Positions 1 through 5,461 of a stretch of DNA of 5,461 bases are shown piece after piece (positions within the stretch are counted from its first letter, which is position 1; the number at the start of each line of letters is the position of its first letter). The notes beneath the pieces were generated by a model. It did no database searches. It worked only from the letters and a program-made list of their open reading frames with translations, and was not told the DNA's origin. The position numbers and the translations under genes were made by a program. This stretch comes from Bacillota bacterium (lineage in GTDB: Bacteria; Bacillota_E; Symbiobacteriia; JAMDAP01): assembly GCA_023484675.1 (NCBI GenBank), contig JAMDAP010000195.1:1-5461 (forward strand). Direction: 5' to 3'.

Positions 1-101
1 TTGAGCTGGCGAAGGCGCGCAGCCTCTGTCTTGACCAGCCTGATGGTGTCCTCCAGGTTGGCCTTCTCCTCGTGGAAGGCGGGGTGCAGATTTTCGCTCG
101 T
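1..101 (-). CDS. helD: HelD-like helicase, 5' end only (downstream copy, off left edge)
   Basis: The minus strand from 101 reads 33 codons beginning T/M-SENLHPAFHEEKANLED, the same as the start of the upstream fragment at 436. It then runs off the window. A GGGAGG ribosome site lies 8 nt before the first codon, which is ACG rather than ATG. This is the N-terminal coiled-coil segment of a HelD-family protein, a UvrD/Rep-like ATPase that removes and recycles stalled RNA polymerase. If the repeat is a true tandem duplication, this copy has its own ribosome site and could be the start of the intact gene lying to the left. No helicase motif is visible because the gene is cut, so the assignment relies on the longer fragment next to it. 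Confidence 0.55.
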
Positions 102-127
102 GGGTGAGACCTCCCGTCTGTCTTGTG
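1..127. repeat. Direct repeat, copy 1 (127 bp, reaches left edge)
   Basis: These 127 bases are identical, base for base, to 336-462, with an offset of 335. Identity ends sharply on the right (G at 128, C at 463); on the left the copy runs off the window, so its true length is unknown. On the minus strand the repeat carries a GGGAGG ribosome site and the first 33 full codons of a HelD-like gene. It is either a real 335-bp tandem duplication or an assembly artefact: 127 is a k-mer size commonly used by de Bruijn assemblers, and the repeat sits exactly at the window end. Confidence 0.97.
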
Positions 128-436
128 GAGGCGGGTCTTGTCCGCGTAGACAGGCACGGTGCCGATGTAGAGTTTCTGGAGACCGCCGTCGCTGAGATCC
201 CGCGGGTCGTGGGGGTCCCGGATGTCGATGCGGCCGAAGTAGGGCCGGTCCAGCACGGCCTCCAGTTGCCACCCGTACCGCTTCCACTCGTCGATGATGA
301 TTGCATCCTCGGTGCTGTGGACTTTGGGGTCGAACTTGAGCTGGCGAAGGCGCGCAGCCTCTGTCTTGACCAGCCTGATGGTGTCCTCCAGGTTGGCCTT
401 CTCCTCGTGGAAGGCGGGGTGCAGATTTTCGCTCGT
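128..436 (-). pseudogene. helD: HelD-like helicase N-terminal fragment (103 codons, cut by repeat)
   Basis: This frame is open for 103 codons from 436 to 128. It begins (T/M)SENLHPAFHEEKANLED, then has a charged amphipathic helix (about residues 8-35) suited to a coiled coil. It continues with YFGRIDIRD (about residues 71-79) and LQKLYIGTVPVYADK (about 88-102). The order coiled coil, PYFxRID, KLYIGxxxV matches the start of B. subtilis-type HelD before the first ATPase domain; full proteins have roughly 700-780 residues. At 127/128 the repeat restarts and the frame becomes unrelated sequence (HKTDGRSHPRAK), so no helicase domain follows in this frame. An in-frame TTG exists at 490 but has no ribosome site, whereas GGGAGG at 450-445 sits 8 nt before the ACG at 436. 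It could be a duplicated gene stub or an assembly artefact. Confidence 0.6.
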
Positions 437-462
437 GGGTGAGACCTCCCGTCTGTCTTGTG
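336..462. repeat. Direct repeat, copy 2 (127 bp)
   Basis: Exact match to 1-127. The segment 128-335 between the copies is unique in this window, so the repeat unit is 335 bp. That is not a multiple of three, so the HelD reading frame that enters copy 1 from copy 2 is shifted by one. On the minus strand this copy precedes and begins the HelD-like fragment at 436-128. Confidence 0.97.
445..450 (-). promoter_or_regulatory. Ribosome binding site GGGAGG of the HelD-like gene
   Basis: On the minus strand GGGAGG is followed after 8 nt by ACG-AGC-GAA-AAT-CTG, the codons where HelD homology begins. The same site is repeated at 115-110 in front of the second copy. There is no ATG, GTG or TTG in a usable position after it, so it points to a mutated (ATG to ACG) or non-standard start codon. 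Confidence 0.5.
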
Positions 463-511
463 CGTTGGTGCGGCCCTGGCCGCCAATCAACGCAGTCTGG
501 CGGGCAGACGC

Positions 512-547
512 AAAAAGCCCGATCCACTCTCAGGAGGGGTGGTCGGG
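512..547 (-). terminator. Intrinsic terminator after the exported-protein gene
   Basis: Read on the minus strand, 547-518 folds into a GC-rich stem: CCCGA pairs with TCGGG and CCAC with GTGG, with one bulged A between the two helices. It is followed by C and a run of five T (516-512). It lies about 108 nt after the stop of the gene ending at 655 and before the HelD-like start, so it should end transcription of the membrane-protein gene. The plus strand lacks a T-run after the stem, so it is one-directional. Confidence 0.75.
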
Positions 548-654
548 AAAAGGCCGCCTTGTCATCATACCGATGTGAGTCGCATTGTGCAAGGCCGAAT
601 TTGGCATGCCCGTGGGGCTCGGCGCGTAAGCCCTTTGTGCTGCTGCGCAACCCG

Positions 655-1779
655 TCAGGCGCCGCGAACCGCGTTGCGTGTCCTGGGTCCCAAGATACGG
701 CGGGCAAGCACGTCCAGCCCCAGCGCCAAGGCGATGAGGCCGGGCACGTACAAGAACCAAGTGGTCATCCAGCCGATGGGATCTGGACGGAACAGGTAGT
801 GCGGCGTCAGCCGGACGAAGGCAAGCCAGGAGCCGTAGGTTAGCACATAACCGGCCATGCGAAGCCAGGACTTCCGCGGGACCCGCGCCCGCACTGCGGC
901 GCCGGCCAGAGTACCCGCCAGAAGCAGGACCGCTAAGAGCCAGGCACGACTACTGCGGCGCCACCACCAGGAAACGGGGAATCCAGACCCTCTGCCGGGG
1001 GCGAGGTAGACGCTGAGGTTCTGCTCCGGCAGACCGTCAAACGCGGCCGTATACCGGCCCGGCTCGGTCTGGCGCAGGGACAGGCTGGCCCTCAGCGTGC
1101 GGTCCTTCGGTGCCAGTACCTCGACGTCCAGGGAGCCGAAGGAAGCCCAGTGACGGGCAGGCAGCAGCAAGTAGTCCAGCCGGGACGCGTTGCCGACGAA
1201 CCGAGAGGTGTCAAACGCCGGGTGGGTCCCGTACTCCACCTGCAGGGTCCGTTCCTGACCCGGGGCAAAATCGACGGTAAAGGCGGCGAAGACGAGGCGC
1301 GGCTGGCGCGCGTAGGGCGGAACGTATGTCTCCCCGGTGAAGGGGTCTAGCCAGGCGGGGTTGAGGTATCCCTCCCCTGCCGCCAGCGCGACTGGCTGCT
1401 GGGCGGCGGCCACAGCGAGCTCCGTCCCGTCCAGCCGAACCTCAGGCCAAGTGCCGATGGGCTCGCCCTGGCCGCCGGTGTTCATGGGGACGGGGAAACC
1501 CACGGGAATTTGCACGGCCTGGCCGCTGTCGTTGCGCATGCGGTAGGTGGCGCGGACGTGAGAACCATCCCGGCTGCGAAGGTCCAGCAGCAGCGCCTCG
1601 TGGACCACGGCCAGCGGCGTGTTCTCCGCTGGACAGATGGCGCCACCCACTGCCACCCCAAGCGCGCCCAGGGGCAGACCGTTGGCCAGGGCGGGGGCGG
1701 CCGAAGCCAAGGTGCAGAAGGCGGTGAGGGCAATGACCGCCAGGGCGGCGTGTACCCCACGTCGGCTGCCGAAAGGCAT
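655..1779 (-). CDS. Exported membrane-anchored protein, DUF4424-like extracytoplasmic domain
   Basis: A 374-residue protein of unknown function. Residues 1-32 form a signal peptide: two arginines, a hydrophobic core ending in a Sec-type A-L-A cleavage site before Asn33. Residues about 33-270 form a polar, probably beta-rich domain. An early stretch (VRATYRMRNDSGQAVQIPVG followed by FPVP) resembles the start of DUF4424 proteins, where a paired-strand region is followed by a G-F-P-x-P turn. Three hydrophobic helices follow at about 279-296, 305-322 and 337-358, ending in an Arg-rich tail; by the positive-inside rule the domain is outside and the C-terminus inside. I chose the ATG at 1779 because GGAAGAG (1791-1785) lies 5 nt upstream and the signal peptide begins there. 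An in-frame ATG at 1851 would add 24 basic residues and has no well-spaced ribosome site. It appears to be a single-gene unit. The family resemblance is from memory; the topology is seen directly. Confidence 0.82.
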   Translation of the reverse strand: MPFGSRRGVHAALAVIALTAFCTLASAAPALANGLPLGALGVAVGGAICPAENTPLAVVHEALLLDLRSRDGSHVRATYRMRNDSGQAVQIPVGFPVPMNTGGQGEPIGTWPEVRLDGTELAVAAAQQPVALAAGEGYLNPAWLDPFTGETYVPPYARQPRLVFAAFTVDFAPGQERTLQVEYGTHPAFDTSRFVGNASRLDYLLLPARHWASFGSLDVEVLAPKDRTLRASLSLRQTEPGRYTAAFDGLPEQNLSVYLAPGRGSGFPVSWWWRRSSRAWLLAVLLLAGTLAGAAVRARVPRKSWLRMAGYVLTYGSWLAFVRLTPHYLFRPDPIGWMTTWFLYVPGLIALALGLDVLARRILGPRTRNAVRGA

Positions 1780-2011
1780 GGTGTCTCTTCCATTCGGTGA
1801 GGGGTACGGCCTCCGCTTCTTCACCCCGGATGACCTGACGGAAAACACCATCCCGCCGGTAAAGCCTGTGTTGGGGCGAAGGGTTCAGACTCCCACTTCA
1901 TTATCATCCTCTTGCTCTTCTTCAGGGCCAAGCCACTTGGACCTGGCGCAATTACTCTGTAACCAACCCTTGAACCGGTGGTTGAAGCGACCACTGCGGC
2001 CCTGCGGCTCT
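1780..2011. other. Intergenic region between HEPN gene and exported-protein gene
   Basis: These 232 bases contain no convincing gene. They must hold the end of the cassette transcript and any promoter for the gene starting at 1779. The ribosome site GGAAGAG is at 1791-1785. A weak hairpin with one bulge (1926-1943) is present but lacks a T-run on either strand, so I do not call a terminator. No clear sigma-70-type -35/-10 pair was found by eye. Confidence 0.6.
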
Positions 2012-2716
2012 TCAAACCGCTTCGGCTGCAGAATCCACATGCTTCATTAACAGGCTTGCTAGCAGAAGCAGTTCGGACGCCTTAACTGGGTCGTCCAGTT
2101 TCACAATTTCGTGTGCTTTGGGATTCCGAATCCCTGTCATGACGCCCATAAAGATGAACTTATAACCACGCTGTTCATCTTTGTCTGATTCGGACTGCAG
2201 GTCATTAAGACGCAAACGGGGTGCATCTTCGTCGAATACACGGCTCATTAGCTTTTGACCGTCGAGTAGTTGGACACCACTCTTGTCCTTTACAGCAATG
2301 TTTAAGGCCTTGTACGCTTCAAGGACGGCTTGGGCATAGTGGCCATCCTGGAAAAGATGACGCGAGACTTCCTCTATTCGAGGGTGTAGTCTGAGGATGA
2401 GAAACGCCTCTTCATACTTGTTTTTCGCCTGTTCCGGTACGACTACGGACCGTAACGTTGTCCCAACGATCGTTTTCAGGCACTTCCGATACTCGTTAGT
2501 CTGGGACGTACCCTCAGTCATAGCCAGCAGCTTGTCAAATGACTCGTCCAGTTTCTCAACGATTTCAGGCTCGCCACGGAAGGCGGGACGGAACCCCTGC
2601 CACAGGACACATAGACCCCTTGCCCTTTCGAGGAATTGCCTCTGGGATATCGTCCTAGCTTTGTGTCGCGAGACCTGTCCCAAGAGGGCTTCGGCCTCAG
2701 AATACAGTTGCTGCAA
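2012..2716 (-). CDS. HEPN-family protein, TIGR02391 / Hypoth_Ymh type, putative RNase
   Basis: A 234-residue protein. The N-terminal half (about 1-110) is helical and not recognised. The C-terminal half (about 111-228) matches the TIGR02391/Hypoth_Ymh pattern: FQDGHYAQAVLEAYKALN (122-139), LDGQKLMSRVF (151-161), then GYKFIFMGVMTGIRNPKAHE (184-203) and a leucine-rich last helix. Arg197 and His202 make R-x4-H, the hallmark of catalytic HEPN ribonucleases, which cut RNA as dimers without metal. Members occur in toxin-antitoxin, abortive-infection and mobile loci. It starts at TTG (2716), directly after the double stop of the winged-helix gene, with GGAGGGGG 11 nt upstream. The first ATG in this frame is residue 66 and would remove a third of the protein. 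GC is much lower than in fadE, which suggests acquisition. The family is fairly sure; RNase activity is inferred from the motif; the target RNA and any defence role are unknown. Confidence 0.82.
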   Translation of the reverse strand: MQQLYSEAEALLGQVSRHKARTISQRQFLERARGLCVLWQGFRPAFRGEPEIVEKLDESFDKLLAMTEGTSQTNEYRKCLKTIVGTTLRSVVVPEQAKNKYEEAFLILRLHPRIEEVSRHLFQDGHYAQAVLEAYKALNIAVKDKSGVQLLDGQKLMSRVFDEDAPRLRLNDLQSESDKDEQRGYKFIFMGVMTGIRNPKAHEIVKLDDPVKASELLLLASLLMKHVDSAAEAV

Positions 2717-2719
2717 TTA

Positions 2720-3400
2720 TTACTCGGCCCCCTCCGTGTTGCCAAGAGCCACGTCCTCGCCAAGTTTCATCAAGCGATATTTCCCATAGGGCTTCCTGAA
2801 CTACGGACTTGAGGGTGTGAACATCTGGGTACTTCCTCAAATCAATGTCTTCGAGCGGCGTCTCCAGCACAGTTTTTGCTACCGATCCCTCAGCTAACTT
2901 CTTGGACCCGCTCGCTATCACCCTACGACGAGGTTTTGCCGAAACAGGAGTAGCATCCGTGGCTTCGAGTGAATTAACAAAGTCTTCACCGGGCTGGGTC
3001 AAACGGTACTTGAAGGGGGGAGCGTTTGTAACTGGAGTGAAGTAGGAACGCTGGCAGGCCTTATTGATGACGTCGGAGACGTTGGCTGGCAAAGGGTGTT
3101 TCGAAGACTTCCACCATTCGGTAAGATCCTTCGAAGTAAACTCGGTGACGTGTTCGTATTTGGCTTGGACACGGCTGCGGATGCTTCCGGTGGCGCATCA
3201 CTTCCACCGCCCCCTGGTGAGGATATCGGAGCCCCACCCTCCACGGGTTGCATCGACCGCTGGGTTAGTTGGTGACCAGCCCCCAATTTGACTAGGAGGT
3301 CTGGAATTCGGCCAAGAGTAAGCTCGATGAACCCTGCATCTCCGGCAACTTCCAGTTCCATATTGCCAAGTTTGAGTCTAAGAACATTTGAACCTTCCAT
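2720..3400 (-). pseudogene. Tandem winged-helix protein, interrupted by two compensating frameshifts
   Basis: ATG at 3400 has GAGGGAG at 3411-3405. The first frame (3400 to about 3173) gives an N-terminal module, VLRLKLGNMELEVAGD and a following helix, then a Gly/Ser/Pro linker (GGGGSDAPPEAS). Good protein then continues one frame over from about 3170 to 2800: VQAKYEHVTEFTSKDLTEWW, NVSDVINKACQRSYF, FKYRLTQPGEDFV, a basic PRRR linker, and KYPDVHTLKSVVQEAL. The original frame resumes as PYGKYRLMKLGEDVALGNTE and ends at TAATAA (2722-2717). The two KYRLxxxGED segments look like wings of two winged-helix domains. The shifts are one -1-type (between 3197 and 3170) and one +1-type (between 2800 and 2783). 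Repaired, the gene would be 226 codons. It could be DNA-binding autoregulator or partner of the HEPN protein downstream. The indels may be real decay or sequencing error; the family is not recognised by name. Confidence 0.65.
2728..2735 (-). promoter_or_regulatory. Ribosome binding site GGAGGGGG supporting the TTG start
   Basis: GGAGGGGG at 2735-2728 lies 11 nt before the TTG at 2716. It sits inside the last codons of the winged-helix gene, whose TAATAA stops (2722-2717) directly abut the TTG. The arrangement suggests translational coupling of the two proteins. The spacing is slightly long, and no ATG or GTG competes. Confidence 0.5.
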
Positions 3401-3426
3401 AAATCTCCCTCGCCTCGACTACTCAG

Positions 3427-3612
3427 TTATTTGAAGTGACATTTCGCGCCTTTGTGGCAGAACCCTTCAACACTCGTTACACACTTGGCGTGATTCTGAC
3501 ACTCACGGCCTTCTGTACAGTTTCGCACCGGCACGGACCGAAACCGGGCGCGAGAAAGGTTTGACCTCAGGCACGCATGGTCGACTTTTCCCGCAACCAC
3601 CGTAACTTCCAT
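3427..3612 (-). CDS. Candidate small Cys/His-rich protein (61 aa)
   Basis: From the ATG at 3612 the frame gives 61 residues, with the C-terminal half rich in evenly spaced cysteines: C32-x5-C38-x5-C44-x7-C52-x5-C58, plus C14 and His at 12, 41, 53 and 59. Two echoing segments, QNHAKC and HKGAKC, suggest a metal-binding knuckle or a disulphide-bonded fold. It ends 26 nt before the winged-helix ATG on the same strand, like the first gene of one operon. No ribosome site precedes the ATG. The same frame also opens at a GTG (3687) overlapping the fadE stop, but that would run through the perfect hairpin at 3622-3650. I do not recognise the family. The evidence is residue pattern and position only, so it may be a chance open frame. 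Confidence 0.45.
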   Translation of the reverse strand: MEVTVVAGKVDHACLRSNLSRARFRSVPVRNCTEGRECQNHAKCVTSVEGFCHKGAKCHFK

Positions 3613-3621
3613 CCAACGGCA

Positions 3622-3650
3622 AAGGGCTAGGTCGCCACGACCTAGCCCTT
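3622..3650. terminator. Perfect 13-bp hairpin after fadE, likely transcription terminator
   Basis: AAGGGCTAGGTCG, loop of 3, then its exact reverse complement. The structure begins 33 nt after the fadE stop. On the minus strand it is followed by only a short T-run (the hairpin's TT plus one T, then GCCG). On the plus strand a pyrimidine tract with several T pairs (3649-3659) follows. It is probably the end of the fadE transcript, weak in T-content for a classical intrinsic terminator. A protein-binding palindrome controlling the cassette that starts just downstream is an alternative. Confidence 0.6.
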
Positions 3651-3683
3651 CCTTCCTTAGGTTTGCAGCCTCAAGTGCAATCG

Positions 3684-5461
3684 TCACGCCGTAAACTTCT
3701 CCGCCTCCAGCACGCGCGCGGCGACCGTCCGCTTGATCCCGATCACGTTCACCGGCTGCGGCACCCGCAGCAGTTTCTTCAGCACAGACAGGTTGGTGCG
3801 AAGGGTGTCGCCGTCGTCCAGGGCGGCCAGGGACTCGCGCGCCCAGACGCCGATCCGCTCGAAGGCGTCGTGGACATAGGCCGTGGCCATGTCGATCTTG
3901 GCCTGGGCGGCCTCCACACCGGAGTGCGCAATAGCCTTCTCCGCCCGTAGCAGGGCGGACTCCATGGCGAAGATCTCGATGCCGATGTCGGCCATGTTGG
4001 CCAGCAGCTCCTGCTCGTCGTTGAGGGCCTGCTGGTACTTCTGCACGCCCAGGCCCGCGACCATCAGGAAAGCCTTCTTGGCCATGGCCAGCAGGTGCTT
4101 CTCCTGGGCCAGGGGCGCCTCGTCCAGCTCCGGCGGCGTCATCCCCATCAGCTCGTTCTGCAGGGCCATGATCGCCTGCATCAGCGGCAGCTCGCCCTTC
4201 ATGGTGCGGCGCACCAGGGTGCCGGGGACCAGCAGGCGGTTGATCTCGTTGGTGCCCTCGAAGATGCGGTTGATACGGGAGTCGCGGTAGATGTGCTCGA
4301 TGGCGTACTCGTACATGTACCCGTAGCCGCCATGGATCTGCAGTCCTTCATCGGCCACGAAGTCCAGGGCCTCGGAGCCGTAGACCTTGTTGATGGAGCA
4401 CTCGATGGCGTACTCCTCGATGGCCTTGGTCGCCTGGCGGCCGGCGTCCGGGGCGGTGGGATCGATGTCGTGCAGGCCGGCGTCCAGGAGACCAGCGGTA
4501 CGGTAGACCATGCTCTCCAGCACGTAGATGCGGATGGCCATGTCGGCCAGCTTCTCCTGGATCAGACGGAAGGAGGCGATGGGCTTGCCGAATTGCTGCC
4601 GTTCCTTCGCGTACTTGGCGGAGAGGGCGATGGCCTCCTTGGAGGCGCCGACGCAGCCGGCGGCCAGCTTCCAGCGGCCGATGTTGAGGATGTTGAAGGC
4701 GATGACATGGCCGCGGCCGATCTCACCGAGCACGTTCGCCACCGGCACCTGGCAGTCCTCAAGGATCACGGAGCGGGTGGAGCTGCCCTTGATGCCCATC
4801 TTCTTCTCTTCCGGGCCGGTGGAAAGGCCGGCCGCGTCGCGGTCGACGATGAAGGCCGTGAACTTGTCGCCGTCCACCTTGGCGTAGACGATGAACACGT
4901 CAGCCAGGCCGGCGTTGGTGATCCACTGCTTGGTGCCGTTAAGGACGTAGTGCTTGCCGTCCGGCGAGAGCACGGCGGTGGTCTTGGCGCCGAGGGCGTC
5001 CGACCCGGAACCCGGCTCGGTGAGGGCGTAGGCGGCGATCTTCTCGCCGGAGCCCAGAGCCGGCAGGTACTTCTGCTTCTGCTCCGGGGTGCCGAAGAAG
5101 ACGATGGGCAGGGTACCGATGCCAGTGTGGGCGCCGTGGGTCAGGGACCAGGAGCCGCCCCGCACGATGTTCTCGGTGATCAGGGTGGCAGAGACCTTGT
5201 CGAGACCCAGGCCCTCGTACTCCTCGGGGATGTCGGAGGAGAGCAGGCCCAACTCGCCGGCCTTCTTCATCAGGGCCACGGAGTGCTCGAAGTGGTGCTC
5301 CTCAATGGCTTCCGCCAGGGGCTGCACTTCCTTCTCCACGAACTCGCGGGCGGTCTCGGCGATCATCTTGTGCTCGTCGCTGAAATCCTCGGGCGTGAAC
5401 ACAGCTTCCGGATCCGGGTACTCCAGGAAGAAGCTGCCGCCCTTGTACTTTTGAATCTCCA
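3684..5461 (-). CDS. fadE: Acyl-CoA dehydrogenase, FadE/VLCAD type (start at window edge)
   Basis: FAD-dependent enzyme of the first beta-oxidation step, oxidising acyl-CoA to trans-2-enoyl-CoA and passing electrons to electron-transfer flavoprotein. The frame is open through the right edge. Codons before the internal GTG at 5402 read EIQKYKGGSFFLEYPDPEA, typical for this family, and the edge codon is NTG, so the start probably straddles 5462, giving about 592 residues. With that numbering: signature ALTEPGSGSD (146-155), FAD-domain QWITNA (179-184), RQQFGKPI (288-295), QIHGGYGYMYE (375-385), and FEGTNE with catalytic Glu402. About 170 further residues form the extra C-terminal domain of VLCAD/ACAD9-type enzymes, absent from the 380-residue short-chain forms. 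The second family signature has His in place of the usual Lys/Arg after the GGYGY turn. In Bacillus the gene ends a fadNAE operon, consistent with the hairpin just downstream. Chain-length preference cannot be read from sequence. Confidence 0.93.
   Translation of the reverse strand, partial: EIQKYKGGSFFLEYPDPEAVFTPEDFSDEHKMIAETAREFVEKEVQPLAEAIEEHHFEHSVALMKKAGELGLLSSDIPEEYEGLGLDKVSATLITENIVRGGSWSLTHGAHTGIGTLPIVFFGTPEQKQKYLPALGSGEKIAAYALTEPGSGSDALGAKTTAVLSPDGKHYVLNGTKQWITNAGLADVFIVYAKVDGDKFTAFIVDRDAAGLSTGPEEKKMGIKGSSTRSVILEDCQVPVANVLGEIGRGHVIAFNILNIGRWKLAAGCVGASKEAIALSAKYAKERQQFGKPIASFRLIQEKLADMAIRIYVLESMVYRTAGLLDAGLHDIDPTAPDAGRQATKAIEEYAIECSINKVYGSEALDFVADEGLQIHGGYGYMYEYAIEHIYRDSRINRIFEGTNEINRLLVPGTLVRRTMKGELPLMQAIMALQNELMGMTPPELDEAPLAQEKHLLAMAKKAFLMVAGLGVQKYQQALNDEQELLANMADIGIEIFAMESALLRAEKAIAHSGVEAAQAKIDMATAYVHDAFERIGVWARESLAALDDGDTLRTNLSVLKKLLRVPQPVNVIGIKRTVAARVLEAEKFTA

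Noticed and set aside
104..442. Plus-strand 112-aa open frame
   Set aside because: Lies antisense to the HelD-like coding frame, which has recognisable family sequence; ordinary high-GC shadow.
1780..1851. ATG at 1851 as start of the exported protein
   Set aside because: It would put 24 basic residues before a complete signal peptide and lacks a well-spaced ribosome site; 1779 has GGAAGAG 5 nt upstream.
1926..1943. Hairpin GG(T)CCAAG-TGG-CTTGGCC as terminator of the HEPN transcript
   Set aside because: Only 7 bp with a bulge and no T-run on either strand.
2697..3092. Separate 131-aa gene starting at TTG 3092
   Set aside because: Coding-like sequence extends upstream of 3092 in the same frame to about 3170, and its last 20 residues look non-protein while the other frame gives KYRLMKLGED; better explained as the middle of a frameshifted gene.
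3210..3214. Run of five G on the minus strand as a programmed -1 frameshift site in the winged-helix gene
   Set aside because: A -1 shift there meets TGA at 3200-3198 almost at once, so it cannot link the two coding frames.
3427..3687. 86-aa reading from GTG at 3687 overlapping the fadE stop by four bases, with GGAGGCGGAG upstream
   Set aside because: Coupling looks tempting, but residues 1-25 would be encoded through a perfect 13-bp hairpin and look unlike protein; the ATG at 3612 starts after it. Not fully excluded.
1..5461. CRISPR arrays, tRNA/rRNA genes, transposases, integrases
   Set aside because: No spaced short repeats, no recognisable RNA gene and no recombinase-like protein seen on either strand; the only long repeat is the 127-bp pair.

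Overview
The window looks like a chromosomal piece of a high-GC Gram-positive bacterium, most likely a Symbiobacterium-like or related high-GC Bacillota. This is inferred from a Bacillus FadE/VLCAD-type long acyl-CoA dehydrogenase, a HelD-like helicase start, GGAGG-type ribosome sites and GC-rich coding sequence. The genus cannot be fixed from sequence alone. Every gene I can support is on the minus strand, so transcription runs from high to low coordinates.

Layout in transcription order. (1) 5461-3684 is a nearly complete acyl-CoA dehydrogenase (FadE type), whose start codon probably straddles the right edge. A perfect 13-bp hairpin (3622-3650) follows it. (2) 3612-2012 is an AT-richer accessory cassette (sampled lines about 47% GC, against about 70-77% in fadE). 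It holds a candidate 61-residue Cys/His-rich protein, a protein with two winged-helix-like repeats broken by two compensating frameshifts, and an apparently intact TIGR02391/Hypoth_Ymh protein with a HEPN-type R-x4-H motif. (3) 1779-655 encodes an exported protein with a signal peptide, an extracytoplasmic domain resembling DUF4424 and three C-terminal membrane helices. An intrinsic terminator (512-547) follows it. (4) 462-1 holds two copies of the 5' end of a HelD-like gene, arranged as a direct repeat with a 335-bp period and a shared identical 127-bp segment reaching the left edge.

FadE is a housekeeping beta-oxidation enzyme and HelD an RNA polymerase recycling motor. The 3612-2012 cassette is the most interesting part: it has the architecture of a small regulated HEPN ribonuclease system (DNA-binding partner, toxin-like HEPN protein and a possible metal-binding small protein), of the kind seen in defence or toxin-antitoxin loci. 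Its middle gene is disrupted as sequenced. The HEPN assignment rests on visible motifs; a defence role is inference.
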